Shown here piece after piece: positions 49,794 to 60,631 of a DNA stretch of 64,000 nucleotides. This DNA is from Oasisia sp. SBJ-2009 (Eukaryota > Annelida > Polychaeta > Sabellida > Siboglinidae). The stretch is from positions 15,200,740 through 15,264,739 of the forward strand of contig OZ024856.1 of assembly GCA_964017155.1 (NCBI GenBank), written 5' to 3'. The position numbers and the translations under genes are program-made. The notes under the pieces are model-generated. The model had not been told where the DNA came from. It saw nothing but the letters and a program-made list of their open reading frames with translations, and did no database searches. Position 1 is the first letter of the stretch. The number at the start of each line of letters is the position of its first letter.

Positions 49794-50108
49794 TGTACCT
49801 GTGTGTGTCTGTACCTGTGTGTGTCTGTACCTGTGTGTGTCTGTACCTGTGTGTGTCTGTACCTGTGTGTGTCTGTACCTGTGTGTGTCTGTACCTGTGT
49901 GTGTGTGTCTGTGTGCGTGCGTGCATGCGTGCGTGTGTGTCTGTGTGTGTCTGTGTGTGTGTGTGTGTGTCTGTGTGTATGTGTGTGTCTGTGTGTGTCT
50001 GTGTGTGTCTGTGTGTGTCTGTGTGTGTCTGTGTGTGTCTGTGTGTGTCTGTGCGTGTCTGTGCATGTCTGTGCGTGCATGCGTGCATGCGTGCATGCGT
50101 GTGTGTGT
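49122..50108. repeat. ~1-kb TG-rich satellite with CTGTGTG variants
   Basis: Almost pure alternating purine-pyrimidine (TG)n, interrupted by CTGTG. Sub-blocks include seven tandem units of CTGTACCTGTGTGTGT (about 49792-49900) and a CTGTGTGT block (about 49985-50050). GTGCATGCGTGCATGCGT-like sequence lies near both 49917 and 50075. All the 300-codon Val/Cys or His/Thr open frames here are artefacts. Long (TG)n can adopt Z-DNA under supercoiling. Confidence 0.98.
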
Positions 50109-51413
50109 ATAACTTTATACAATCTGCCAGACTGTCAGTCAATCCTAAGTTTTATAATGTTGATTGCAATCGTATTTGATGTGACAAGATATTGGGGTAA
50201 ATATAGTTATTAACACTCAATATATAATAACTATTACATCTGGTGCTCTTAGTCAGTCAGATTTGTTTCACTTCTTACCAACTTCTTCCTTCCATGGTGG
50301 CTGTCATCTCTAAGGCAAGTATCAAATTCCATCAATTGTTATATTTTATATGGAAACCATGTGTTTCTGTGGCCCATATTTAAGCACACAGTATTCAGGT
50401 ATATTCAGGTTTTTACACATTAAAAATATAAAAAACAACATCGCTTGTAAAGACAATTTTTTTGACAAAATACAATATGTGGAGGTAGCCTTGAATATAC
50501 ATAATATTACATATATTTAAACAATTATTATGATTTGTATGTACAGAGAAATATACTTATTCATAAATTCCTAATGTGCTCAGAAACTCTTACATGTTTT
50601 AATTTGTGCATGTACAGTAGCAGAATTACACTAGAATTGATGTCACGAGGCATACAATAATACAGACTAATGATAGTGTACACCTCTGGATAATGTCTTT
50701 ATATTTTGAACTATATACTTATAAAATAAAACAAACAAAAATATAATAAGATTACATTTGTGCTATGTACCAAATGAACTAGTAATTAAGTGTATATTTC
50801 TTGTATATGTATATAATATGTATACAATATTACATGTGTATTTCTGGATCGCAATCTTGAGTCTGACATCAAAGTCGTGATTTATTTGGCGCGGTGAGCA
50901 AGTGGACGTCTGCGCGACGCGATGACGGTGTTGTCGTGACGTGCGCGCTACAACCACCGTACAACTGGGGCGCCAAATGGCGGAGCAACTTGACAACATG
51001 TTCGCCATTTGGGAAACGACTAAATGAGCTTCAAAAACGCTCACTTCGCGGTAACAGCTTTTTGGGAGACTTCACTTATTACGGAGGTGAGTTATTAGGT
51101 TGACTTTCATGACGGACTAAAAAGAACAACGGTCTTGTTGACGCCGTCGTGGCTGTCAGCTGGTCGCCACGATAAACAAATATGGCCGCCAGTTGCAATT
51201 TTCTGTGTATCAATCTTTCTTTTATTAACTTTACGAGGATTTTTGACGACGAAACCACATTTCTTTGCCAGGTCATTACAAAATGTTATTGTAGCAGTTA
51301 CCAATGTTAGTTTGACTCTTCCCAGCCGGTGTCCCGAGTAATTAACAGGCTATGACATCATTATTTATAAGATTTTTAGACTAGTATAACGTAAATTCGT
51401 AATTTAAAAAATG
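50109..51413. other. Intergenic DNA with a CpG-rich islet
   Basis: AT-rich non-coding DNA to about 50880, then a CpG-richer islet at 50885-51075. The islet contains GTGACGTGCG (CRE-like) and CCAAATGGCGGAGC (YY1-like), and a second ATGGCCGCCAG near 51181. This could be a promoter or first untranslated exon of the CCDC87-like gene, now separated from it by the CR1 insertion. That link is speculative. Confidence 0.25.
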
Positions 51414-51453
51414 GCATTACTTACAGGTTCTTACAGGTCCTTTTCTGGCTGAA

Positions 51454-54402
51454 TTAGGCATTTCTGCCTCTTGTGCCAGCTCTGTCTTGATCATTGATTT
51501 GAGACTGTGCGCATGCGTCTAAAGGTGACACAGTCCATAGTTGAGGTGGTGCCGTAAAATCATTTTTTATAGGATGATTTTTCCATAGTTTATCAAGTCT
51601 ACCTTCAAATGATTGGACTGATGGAGCATCTACCACAGACTGTGGCAGACTATTCCATACATCAGTAGATCGGTATACAAATGAATTTTTTCGGATGTTC
51701 AATCGGCATCTTTCTTTAAATATTTTTAGGTTGTGCCCTCTCGTTATTGAATCATTATCCCTTAATGTAACAAAATTTGATGTAACAGTAGAATCATATT
51801 TCCCAGTTAATATTTTGTAAATTTCTATCATGTCTCCCCTAAGTCGACGGTATGAAAGAGTTGGTAGCTTTAATCTTATTAGACGTTCTTTATAATCCAG
51901 TTCCTTATATCCAGGAATTAATTTAGTTGCTCGACGCTGAACATTTTCAAGTGCTGTTATGTGTTTCATTAAATATGGACTCCATACCTGGTTTGCATAC
52001 TCGATATGTGGTCGGACAAGAGACTTAAAAACAGTAGAAAAACACTTATCATCTAGATATTCAAAAGTGCGTCGAATTATCCCCATCATAGAATTGGCTT
52101 TATTAATTTTTTCTGACATATGTGCCTCGAAGTTAAGTGATGAGTCAAAAGTTACTCCAATATCCTTTACTGTTTCTGCTTTATTAATTGTTTTCTGATC
52201 TTTACCCATTGTGTATCCATCATTTCTTATGGAGGAACGTCCAATTCGCATGTTACAACATTTATCAGGATGAAATTTCAGTAGTGATGTTTCTGACCAT
52301 TTCTCCGCTGAGGTGAGATCCTTTTGTAGGATGTTGCAGTTATCTTCATTATAAATAGGGTTAAAAAGTTTCATATCATCTGCAAATAGGAAAATATGAG
52401 AGTTTTTTATAACATCAGGTAGATCATTTATGAAGATAACAAAAAGAAGGGGGCCGATCACGGATCCTTGTGGTATTCCACTGATCACTTCTTGCCAGTT
52501 AGAAAATATGTTGTTAATTCGTATTCGTTGCTTTCTATGTGAAAGTAGATCTATGATCCAGTTAATTAGGTTTCCCTTTATTCCATAGCTCTGGATTTTT
52601 TTTATAAGTTTTGAATGTGGGACCTTGTCAAATGCTTTCATAAAATCACAATATATTACATCAATACAGCCTCCATTGTCCAGCGTTTCAGTCCATATAT
52701 CTAATACCTTTAATAGTTGAAGTACTGTTGAGCGGCCCTTTACAAAACCAAACTGACATTTACTCAATAGCTCATTTTCTTTCATATGTACAGTGATGGT
52801 GTCTCTAATTATTTCTTCCATTATCTTACCCACTACACTTGTTATACTGACTGGTCGGTAATTTTGAGGTAATGTTTTACTTCCTTTCTTATGGATTGGA
52901 GATATGTTAGCCTGTTTCCATTCTTTGGGTAGTTTGCCTGTTGTTAGAGATGTGTTAAAAATAATTGATAATGGAATACTGATGCAGTCTGCTAATTCAT
53001 TTAAGACCCTGGGGTGTATGCCATCAGGTCCAGGTGATTTAAATGTTTTTAGTTTTTTTAGTTTTGCTGCCACTACTGATGGGTTAATAGTACACGTTTC
53101 AACTGTATTATAACATCTTATAGGTTCCTCAGGAGTTTTCTCTTGTGGTTCAATTGTAAATACTGAAGAGAAATAATCAGCCAATAGCTCTGCTTTTTCC
53201 GAGTCTGAGTTTGTTAAGTCATCTTTCAAATCACTTTTTATTAAGTTGGGTATACCCGTTCTTGTCTTCATTTTTGCCTGGGCGTATTGCCAAAATTTCT
53301 TAGGATTCTCTTTTATTTGGCTAATGATACTTTTTTCATATATTTTTTGTGCCTTTCTTGTTAACCTCCTAACCTGATTGCGTAATCTGCAGTATTCCTG
53401 GTAAGCTTGGACATCTCTAGTTAGAAGATATTTCTTCCACAGTCTATTTTTTCTTCTGATTTTAGCTCTTAATTTTACATTTAGTGGTACCGGGTATTTT
53501 TTTGTTCTTTCTGACATCACCTTTTTAGGTATACACCTTTCTACAGCTTCTCTATGTTTCATTGTAAAAATGTCCCATTGTGCTTGCACATCACCCTCAT
53601 GTTCTAAAAATTCGGCATCCCAATCAATGCTTAACATGTCCTCCATTTTGGGGTAGTCTCCCTTATCGTATTTATAAAAAGTTTTTCTGATCGGCTCATG
53701 TATTGGTGTGCAGTTAAGAATCACTTTGATTATGGAGTGGTCACTTTTCCCTAGTGCTGAGGCTGTATCAATAGACACAATTTCGGAATCCTCACTGGTG
53801 ATTACTAAGTCAAGAAGTGATGGCTCTGTTGTCCCTCTACCTCTAGTGGGTTCAGTTATATGTTGGATGAGATAACAATCTCGAAGCTTTTCGATAAATT
53901 TAAACTCTTTGTCTTCTATACTTGGAACCGACGTACACATTATTTTCCAATCAATCTTTGGGTAATTGAAGTCTCCAAGTAGAAGGACGTGTGAAATTTT
54001 TTTTTCACTTATTTTCTCTAGTAGCTCATTTAGGTTATCATTGTTTTCAGTAGTGCTGTTGGGGCTTCTATAAAATGAACCTACAAGAAGTGTTTCCTTC
54101 CCCTTCAGTTTCAAGGTGCAAAACAGTGCCTCGTTAAAATCAACTTCAAAATGGTGCGCTTGAAACGGTAGCGAATTGTGGATAAATAGCATCATCCCTC
54201 TACCTTTATTTTCATTCATATTTATGGTTTCCATAGAATAGCCTTCCAGATTGTATTCCTGTAGTGTAAGTTTTCTCTTAAAGTGTTTAGGTTTTACCTC
54301 TGATATAGCTATAATATGGGGTGGAGTGGAGTTGTTATTTATTCTACATTTAAGTTCTGTTAGTTTGTCTTTTGTTAATACATCTGCATTAGAATACCAC
54401 AC
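51454..54402 (-). CDS. CR1-like ORF2: endonuclease and reverse transcriptase
   Basis: This 982-codon open frame encodes the enzyme that nicks target DNA and copies the element's RNA there. Residues 1-225 form an exonuclease-endonuclease-phosphatase fold domain with Glu35 (IAISE), GSFYRSP at about 108, GDFNYPKIDW at about 143 and the catalytic SDH at 220-222. The reverse transcriptase covers about 440-730, with SPGPDG, QFGFVKGRST, catalytic Asp in CDFMKAFD (about 586) and FADD at 673-676. The CR1-type C-terminus includes RRLRGDMIEIYKI and NSLPQSVVDAPSVQSF. The frame has no internal stop. The listed start is a GTG; the first internal ATG (residue 57) already lies inside the endonuclease domain. 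Translation therefore probably begins by frameshift or reinitiation from ORF1. Confidence 0.93.
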   Translation of the reverse strand: MWYSNADVLTKDKLTELKCRINNNSTPPHIIAISEVKPKHFKRKLTLQEYNLEGYSMETINMNENKGRGMMLFIHNSLPFQAHHFEVDFNEALFCTLKLKGKETLLVGSFYRSPNSTTENNDNLNELLEKISEKKISHVLLLGDFNYPKIDWKIMCTSVPSIEDKEFKFIEKLRDCYLIQHITEPTRGRGTTEPSLLDLVITSEDSEIVSIDTASALGKSDHSIIKVILNCTPIHEPIRKTFYKYDKGDYPKMEDMLSIDWDAEFLEHEGDVQAQWDIFTMKHREAVERCIPKKVMSERTKKYPVPLNVKLRAKIRRKNRLWKKYLLTRDVQAYQEYCRLRNQVRRLTRKAQKIYEKSIISQIKENPKKFWQYAQAKMKTRTGIPNLIKSDLKDDLTNSDSEKAELLADYFSSVFTIEPQEKTPEEPIRCYNTVETCTINPSVVAAKLKKLKTFKSPGPDGIHPRVLNELADCISIPLSIIFNTSLTTGKLPKEWKQANISPIHKKGSKTLPQNYRPVSITSVVGKIMEEIIRDTITVHMKENELLSKCQFGFVKGRSTVLQLLKVLDIWTETLDNGGCIDVIYCDFMKAFDKVPHSKLIKKIQSYGIKGNLINWIIDLLSHRKQRIRINNIFSNWQEVISGIPQGSVIGPLLFVIFINDLPDVIKNSHIFLFADDMKLFNPIYNEDNCNILQKDLTSAEKWSETSLLKFHPDKCCNMRIGRSSIRNDGYTMGKDQKTINKAETVKDIGVTFDSSLNFEAHMSEKINKANSMMGIIRRTFEYLDDKCFSTVFKSLVRPHIEYANQVWSPYLMKHITALENVQRRATKLIPGYKELDYKERLIRLKLPTLSYRRLRGDMIEIYKILTGKYDSTVTSNFVTLRDNDSITRGHNLKIFKERCRLNIRKNSFVYRSTDVWNSLPQSVVDAPSVQSFEGRLDKLWKNHPIKNDFTAPPQLWTVSPLDACAQSQINDQDRAGTRGRNA

Positions 54403-54413
54403 AATTATTTCCC

Positions 54414-55478
54414 CTACACTTGTGCCTGAGTTGGGTTGTTCATTTCGCTCCTTTTTTTTACCTTGATTATTTGTCTTTCTCCTGGTCGACCTCTTACTAT
54501 GTACACAAAATTTGAAGTCTGCTCCTGCTGTGTTTTTTCTCTTGCCTCTTTCTGCAGTAGTCGCTCCTTCTCTCTGTCCTCCCTGCTCATGTCATGTTTA
54601 ATGACCATTCCACTGAAGGGTTCACCTTTGTTTTTTAGTTTGTGTAAGTTTTTCATGACTGAAGCTTTTTTGTCTTCACCTGGAAAGGTCACAAGCAGGG
54701 GCCGGCTTCTTGTCTCATCTGTCCCAGTCTCGGTGTTAGCTCTGCTCCCTAATCTCCGTACTTGGAGGCTCTCTGGCTGGTATTGTCCATCTGTTGTGTG
54801 TTCTGTTAATTGTTTCATAAGTTCTCTATCGTGAGTTACATTATCTGCTTTTAGGGTACTGGTCCCCTCTGGCACGTTATAGACCACTATGTTTTGCCTT
54901 CTATTTATCCTGTCATTGACTTGGGTGTACACTGTGGCAACTACTTCTTCTTTATTTAGGATTGGTGGAATCTGGTTTGTAGCGAGGGATTTGTTTGCAG
55001 CCTGAGCCTGCAGATCTGCTACTTTGGCAACTGCATCCTCAACTTCACTCACCCTGTTGTTTAATGTGTCATGTTTATTTTCCATTTCAGATAACTTGTG
55101 GTCGAATTGATTTTGTCTTTCGTGCATAACTAGCAACTGAGTCATAATTGCCTTTGCCCCTCTTTGGCATGATGAACAATACCAGCTGATCTGTCTTTGT
55201 TCTTCGCTAATCAGCACTTGGTACAGTGCATCCGACACTTTCTGGCACTCCTTGTGGTACCATCCCTTACATATGTCGCATTCTATTCCTCTATCATTGT
55301 TCTTTACTTCTTGGTTACAGTCGTGGCAGACACTTTTATCATTCTCTCTATCTTGGTCTTGACTTACCTCCAGTTTCTTATTTGCTTTATGCTGTTTTTT
55401 AGCGTTATTTTTTGTTGATGAGCTACCTCGTAAAGACCTAGATGTTTGTGTCAGTACTGGTGTGTCACCAGTTTCCAT
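54414..55478 (-). CDS. CR1-like ORF1: PHD-finger, coiled-coil protein
   Basis: A 354-codon frame from a clear ATG. Residues 51-104 form a C4HC3 PHD-type zinc finger (Cys51, 54, 67 and 70, His75, Cys78, 101 and 104, with GWYHKEC and WYCSSC). Residues 110-160 are predicted coiled coil by heptad pattern (MENKHDTLNNRVSEVEDAV). A basic region follows, with an RNA-binding-like core starting RRQNIVVYNVPEG (about 200). ORF1 proteins of this type act as nucleic-acid chaperones in the retrotransposition particle. The stop lies 11 bases before the ORF2 frame as listed, and ORF2 is in the -1 frame relative to ORF1. Confidence 0.9.
   Translation of the reverse strand: METGDTPVLTQTSRSLRGSSSTKNNAKKQHKANKKLEVSQDQDRENDKSVCHDCNQEVKNNDRGIECDICKGWYHKECQKVSDALYQVLISEEQRQISWYCSSCQRGAKAIMTQLLVMHERQNQFDHKLSEMENKHDTLNNRVSEVEDAVAKVADLQAQAANKSLATNQIPPILNKEEVVATVYTQVNDRINRRQNIVVYNVPEGTSTLKADNVTHDRELMKQLTEHTTDGQYQPESLQVRRLGSRANTETGTDETRSRPLLVTFPGEDKKASVMKNLHKLKNKGEPFSGMVIKHDMSREDREKERLLQKEAREKTQQEQTSNFVYIVRGRPGERQIIKVKKRSEMNNPTQAQV
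54452..54459 (-). promoter_or_regulatory. A8 candidate -1 frameshift site in ORF1
   Basis: On the minus strand the ORF1 codons read GTA AAA AAA AGG, so A-AAA-AAA forms an X-XXY-YYZ heptamer in the zero frame. A -1 slip enters the ORF2 frame, which has no stop codon from here to its endonuclease domain. The ORF1 stop is 38 bases further on. No downstream pseudoknot was assessed. Confidence 0.4.
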
Positions 55479-55500
55479 TATTGGTAATTCCTACACCTTA

Positions 55501-57010
55501 TTTACAATTATATTTATTAAAAAAAAAAATTTAATTTTTAATTTATATATATATATACCTCGGGGTATATCTATAAATACCTCTTTATTTATTTTTTTAT
55601 ATGTGCAGGGCTGGGGTTAGTGCAAACACAAAACAGATAGAAAGGACGTCTAAGTAAGAAATGCAAAGTTATTTAATTAATTGTATGTTAGCCCTGGGCC
55701 AACTCAGGGCTTGAGGTGTCTTGAAGTCAAACAGGGGTGATAATGATACACCCGAAAAAAGGCCTGTTAGTTCAGGAATGGGAGAACAGAGGATGGGGTT
55801 TTACGAAACTAAAGTGATATGTTATGAGCTGTTATTTACGTATTTATATTGAGTTGGTTTGTGAGTGATTTTATTTCGCGCGCTTTAACTATTTGTTTAC
55901 TTGTCCGCCATTTTGTTTAGGAAAATTTAGGGTGGTTGTTATGTAGAATAAATTTACGGATCTATGATTTGGGAGCTGTTGATTTAGATTATATTTAGAT
56001 GCCTGTTTAACTATCTTAGTACATTTACTCGTCCGTTAATGTGGGATGTTGACAATCGTTTTATTTTGAGAATTTGGCTATTTTGTGCTGCGGGAAAAAA
56101 AAGAGTTGACTACACCTGACGCATGCGCAATGATCTCTTACAGGCAGTGGCTACGCGTACGTGAGCCGTACGTTTAGGCCGCCAGTCTAAAATTACGGCA
56201 TTAATTCTGCGCATGCGTATGCTTTTATTTTCGGTTTCGTGAGCTGTATTTTTAACATTGTTTATCTTGATTAAGGTACGGCATTCGATAAGCGCATGAT
56301 TTCCATGTGTGAGCCTTATCTTTAGTAGCTGTCAGCTCCAAAAGTACATGATTATCCGCACACATGCATGTTTATATACATAAGCATTGCTGTCGTATCT
56401 TTAGCACTCAGATCTAAAACAAGGCCTACGTGAGTTTTTCCGTGCATGTTTAGAAAACAAACCTAAAAGTATGTGAGTTTTTCCGAGTGTGCATATTGAT
56501 GTACGTACAAATGGAAGCTCTTTTGGCACTCTGTTCTGAATACACATGATATTTTGTGCGTGTTATTTTTTTCGCAAGTTGACATAAGCTCTATAGCTGT
56601 CAGTAAATCTAACAATGTCGAAAACATCGCTCCCTCGTGTAATTCCGCCGTATCGATGCGACGAGATGGACGCAACATGCTTGCGCAGAATTACAAAACA
56701 GATGTGCATGCATCCTCGATCATGTACAGTTAGGCCACGGGTCTAGAGATACGGCTCATGTACGCGTAGACACTTCGTAAATAATCGGCATTTTATACAT
56801 CGGTACCAATCAACATATGTTTTCATGTAAGCTCTTCTCTTATAATGACATCAGTCATGTTTCACATAGATCTGTAAAATTGGAATGGGTGTTTAATTGT
56901 ACCATAAATGTGTGATAATTTTTTTCTTATACTTAGCCTTTCATAAGTGTGTTAATTCTCTGTGATGTGTATAAATCGTCATGAACTATATGTGTTGTTG
57001 CATGTGTCAG
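55501..57010. other. Element 5' UTR and flank, with a degenerate ~80-bp array
   Basis: From 55501 to about 56000 is probably the 5' UTR or flank of the CR1 element. It includes CAAAATGGCGGAC on the minus strand near 55908, a YY1-type site oriented with the element. From about 56110 to 56760 a diverged tandem repeat of about 80 bp recurs around GCGCATGCGTA, CGTGAGCYGTA, TTTAG, CAGTCTAAAA and TACGGCAT. No gene is seen. Confidence 0.45.
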
Positions 57011-57035
57011 GCTGTGGAGGTGGCGTGATTCGACC

Positions 57036-57134
57036 ATGGAGAGCCACAGCACACATCACAGACCCAGTCACTACGCCAAGTCTGAGAGAGACGATGCAAG
57101 TCTGTATCCGTTCAGTGAACTTGCATTTAACCTG
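57036..57134 (+). CDS. ccdc87: CCDC87-like coding exon 1
   Basis: ATG in a CGACCATGG context, 33 codons, phase 0 donor CTG|GTAAGT. It encodes MESHSTHH... and PFSELAFNL. The frame upstream stays open to the CAG at 57010. Confidence 0.7.
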
Positions 57135-59307
57135 GTAAGTTGATAGTAACTTATTATTCTCAATAAACCTAAAATTTCATAACCCTTAGAAAAATTAAGA
57201 TAAAAATTGAAATAAAATAAAACATGTCAAGGTTATTATGTTTACCTTGGAAAATTACAAATAAATAAATAAATTCGCAATTTTTGTTATGTCAGATTGT
57301 TTCCATTACTAATATACTACATAATAAATGTGTAACCTTGTACAATAGTGAAGCCGTATATGAAACATATTTTACAGACATGAGATTCTTCTGCGGATTT
57401 CCACGGTTTGTGATTTAGTCATTTCTGTGATTCGTCCAAATCCAAATTTGTGCATTTTTGATATGGGAGGTGCAAAATTTGTCAAAAATATGCAACAGAT
57501 TAAAAAACGTTTGTGTTGATTCCTGTCGTAGATCACATTCGTGACTGTTGTCCTTTTAAAAGTGAGCCATATTATGGTTAGCTAGGAGCTGCGAATCAGG
57601 GTACAGCTTACAATTCGCATACACATACCAAAGCTACATTATGATAGACGTAGATTATCAAATATGGCCGATTATACTATACTGGTATATGATAACTAAA
57701 CTCTTACCTACAGAACCTTATCATATTTAACCAGTATAATTATCAGGAGGTGCTATGCAATTAAAACATCAAGGTTGACTACTTTTTTCTTTGAAAATTT
57801 AGATTGTGAAAATGTCAGATAATATCACAAAAATCCTATTCTGTGATCTCCGCAATCGATGTCTGGGTGGGTTGTTACTTTTTTTTTTAAATAAAATGTT
57901 TTTATTATCATTATATGTGTTCCTTCAGAATGAGGCTGAAGAGATCTACAAAGGTCTCCTGGGCCCTAAACCCCTTCATCTGACGCCACCGTATGGACAT
58001 GAGGATGGTAGGCTCACTAGGGACACTGTGTAATGCTTGATTGCATGTTAGACAGTAATTGCAGACATGTTCCAGTGTCCACTGTGTCCTTGCAACCAAT
58101 TACTGGCAATAACATTTCAGTGCACACCACTGTGCAGCATCTGGATGTTTTCATCCTAAAATCCTTCATGTTGTATGTTTGAACACACACAAATGTATTT
58201 TAATGATAATCCGTTTGTTTAAACATTACCATTTTACTTTAATTTTGAGTTATTTATTGCTCTACGTGCCTTGTTGTATTGTATGCCTGTTATTTCAAAT
58301 TATGTGTGTTGTTGTTTCTGTGTTAATTTAGACAATGGTTTGTTTGCAGGTTATTTCAGATGATTGTATGGTGACTACTATTTCACATAATCAGGGTTAT
58401 TGAATGAATTACTTTTTATGGTCTTCATATGAAGCAGTTCATTCAGTAACCAAAGGGGCCAATAGAGTTACTAGTCCATATGTTAATGTGAGAAGATGAA
58501 TTTTATGGATAACCCACGCTGTTTATGGTAACATGAATCAGTAAACATATTAAAACTATTAGCCTGTGGCTTAAACAAAGTCCTTTGCCAAGTTGGCCAT
58601 CTAGGCGTATGTGTTTTCCCACCTGGTATATATTCCTGATTTCCTGTACGCGTTTGTGTTTTGCAGGGGACATCCCGACAGACACACTGGAACTGACGAG
58701 GCCTGTGACACCTATTGAGGTACGCATCATTGTCAGACATATTGTATACATTTTTACACTTTTTTTGTAAATGAAAGTAAGTTCTTATATAGCAGAGTAT
58801 TCAATCCTCAGGATTGCTCAAAGCGCTTTACACTTTACTCCCTGGCAGCCCTGTTCACTCAGACACCATCTCAGCTTCTCCAGGAAGAATTCAGCCACAC
58901 AGTTATACATTTGCAAAGACTACCCCAGTAATCGTACATAAATATTCACCACTGTCTATAGGCAGGTACTTATTCATACAACTGACTGAATTTGGAGCAG
59001 TGTAGAGTGAAAACATATGCCCAAGGTTTTACATGGCAGCACAGGATTCAAACCCGGGTTCTGTTAGTTGAGAGTTCAATGCGCTACGCTACTGCACTAC
59101 TACGCAGAGATGTCAACAGAGTTTCTTAATTCCGAAGTTCAGTGCATTTACTACCAGCCTATTACTTGTTGGCATGATCCAGAAATACTATTTAGATTTT
59201 GAGCAAATTAGATGCTTGTTTTCTGTAAAAAAAAAAAGGCTTCAACATAGTTTATACCTAATTAATTACTCATAAAATAATAATGCTTATTTATGGGCAG
59301 AAAGCAG

Positions 59308-59372
<65 letters not shown>

Positions 59373-60458
59373 TGTATGTATGTATGTATATATATATATA
59401 TAATATATATTATGAAATTCATACATATATATTATGAAATTCATACATATATATTATGAAATTCATACATATATATTATGAAATTCATACATATATATTA
59501 TGAAATTCATACATATATATTATGAAATTCATACATATATATTATGAAATTCATACATATATATTATGAAATTCATACATATATATTATGAAATTCATAC
59601 ATATATATTATGAAATTTATATATATATATATAAAAGCCTAAAGGCAGCTTATGTCGACCAGTGCCTAGAGGACCGGCTTATGTAGACCAGACATATTTT
59701 TTTATTTAATACATTTTCCAAAGATGTAAAACTGGAACATTGTTTCTAATACTAACGTTTAACACATAATGAAAGTTCGTCAAAATATTTCAATAAATAA
59801 GGTATATGCAAAAATAATCGGTCTACATAAAACTGCGTATGCATAGATGCCGATTTATGTAGACCGGAGCAACGCCGGAAGCTGCATATATTTAGTTAAC
59901 CTTTTTTGCGGTAGACACCGAATGTAGTTATGTTGTGATACATGTTTATGCAGTAAATTTAACAATTTAGTGAATGCTGTAAAATTAATTCCCGAATACC
60001 AACGGCAACACCAACATTCGAGAGATCTATCAGTCCGCAACAAAGACAAAATGCAAGTTTTACTAATTTACACATAATAATATAGCCTTTTGCATCAGTA
60101 TGAAGCATATCACACACTGAACACGAAACTCCAACCCTCCGTTCGATATATATACCATAACTATAGATTGATAAGAACTTTGACCCGGTACACATAACCC
60201 GGCACACAATAATATTATACTCAAAAATATGCACGGCGCTGGAGAAAACATGCTAAAAATCACGTAAGATGTTGTTCATTTAAAAATAAATTACGCACAG
60301 TACTTCACTGTCATATGAACTGTGTGCACAATCAGTTCAATTGTGTTGTGAACTAACACGTCGAATCTTTATGTAGACCAGTTTTGGTCTACATAAAACA
60401 GCAGTCTACATAAGCCGGTCCTATATGCATAATCGGTCGACATAAGCTTCCTTTAGGA

Positions 60459-60503
<45 letters not shown>

Positions 60504-60551
60504 TTTCAACAAAACATTGTTATTGAATTTATATATATATACAGCTGTATG

Positions 60552-60631
<80 letters not shown>

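Larger units (their letters stand above)
51418..55500 (-). mobile_element. CR1-clade non-LTR retrotransposon, both ORFs open
   Basis: The minus-strand element comprises ORF1 (PHD finger, coiled coil), an 11-base gap, ORF2 (endonuclease plus reverse transcriptase), a 3' UTR of only about 13 bases, and a tail of two ten-base units (RACCTGTAAG) at about 51420-51439. The clade is assigned from the RT blocks (SPGPDGIHPRVL, NYRPVSITSVVGKIME, SGIPQGSVIGPLLF) and the short repeated 3' tail. The 5' end is not defined; it may extend to about 56.0 kb. Intact frames suggest a young, possibly active copy. It lies between BCL11 and the CCDC87-like gene. Confidence 0.9.

Noticed and set aside
49066..50213. 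Several 300-350-codon frames (Val/Cys and His/Thr repeats)
   Set aside because: They are produced by the (TG)n satellite in all frames and have no real domain content.
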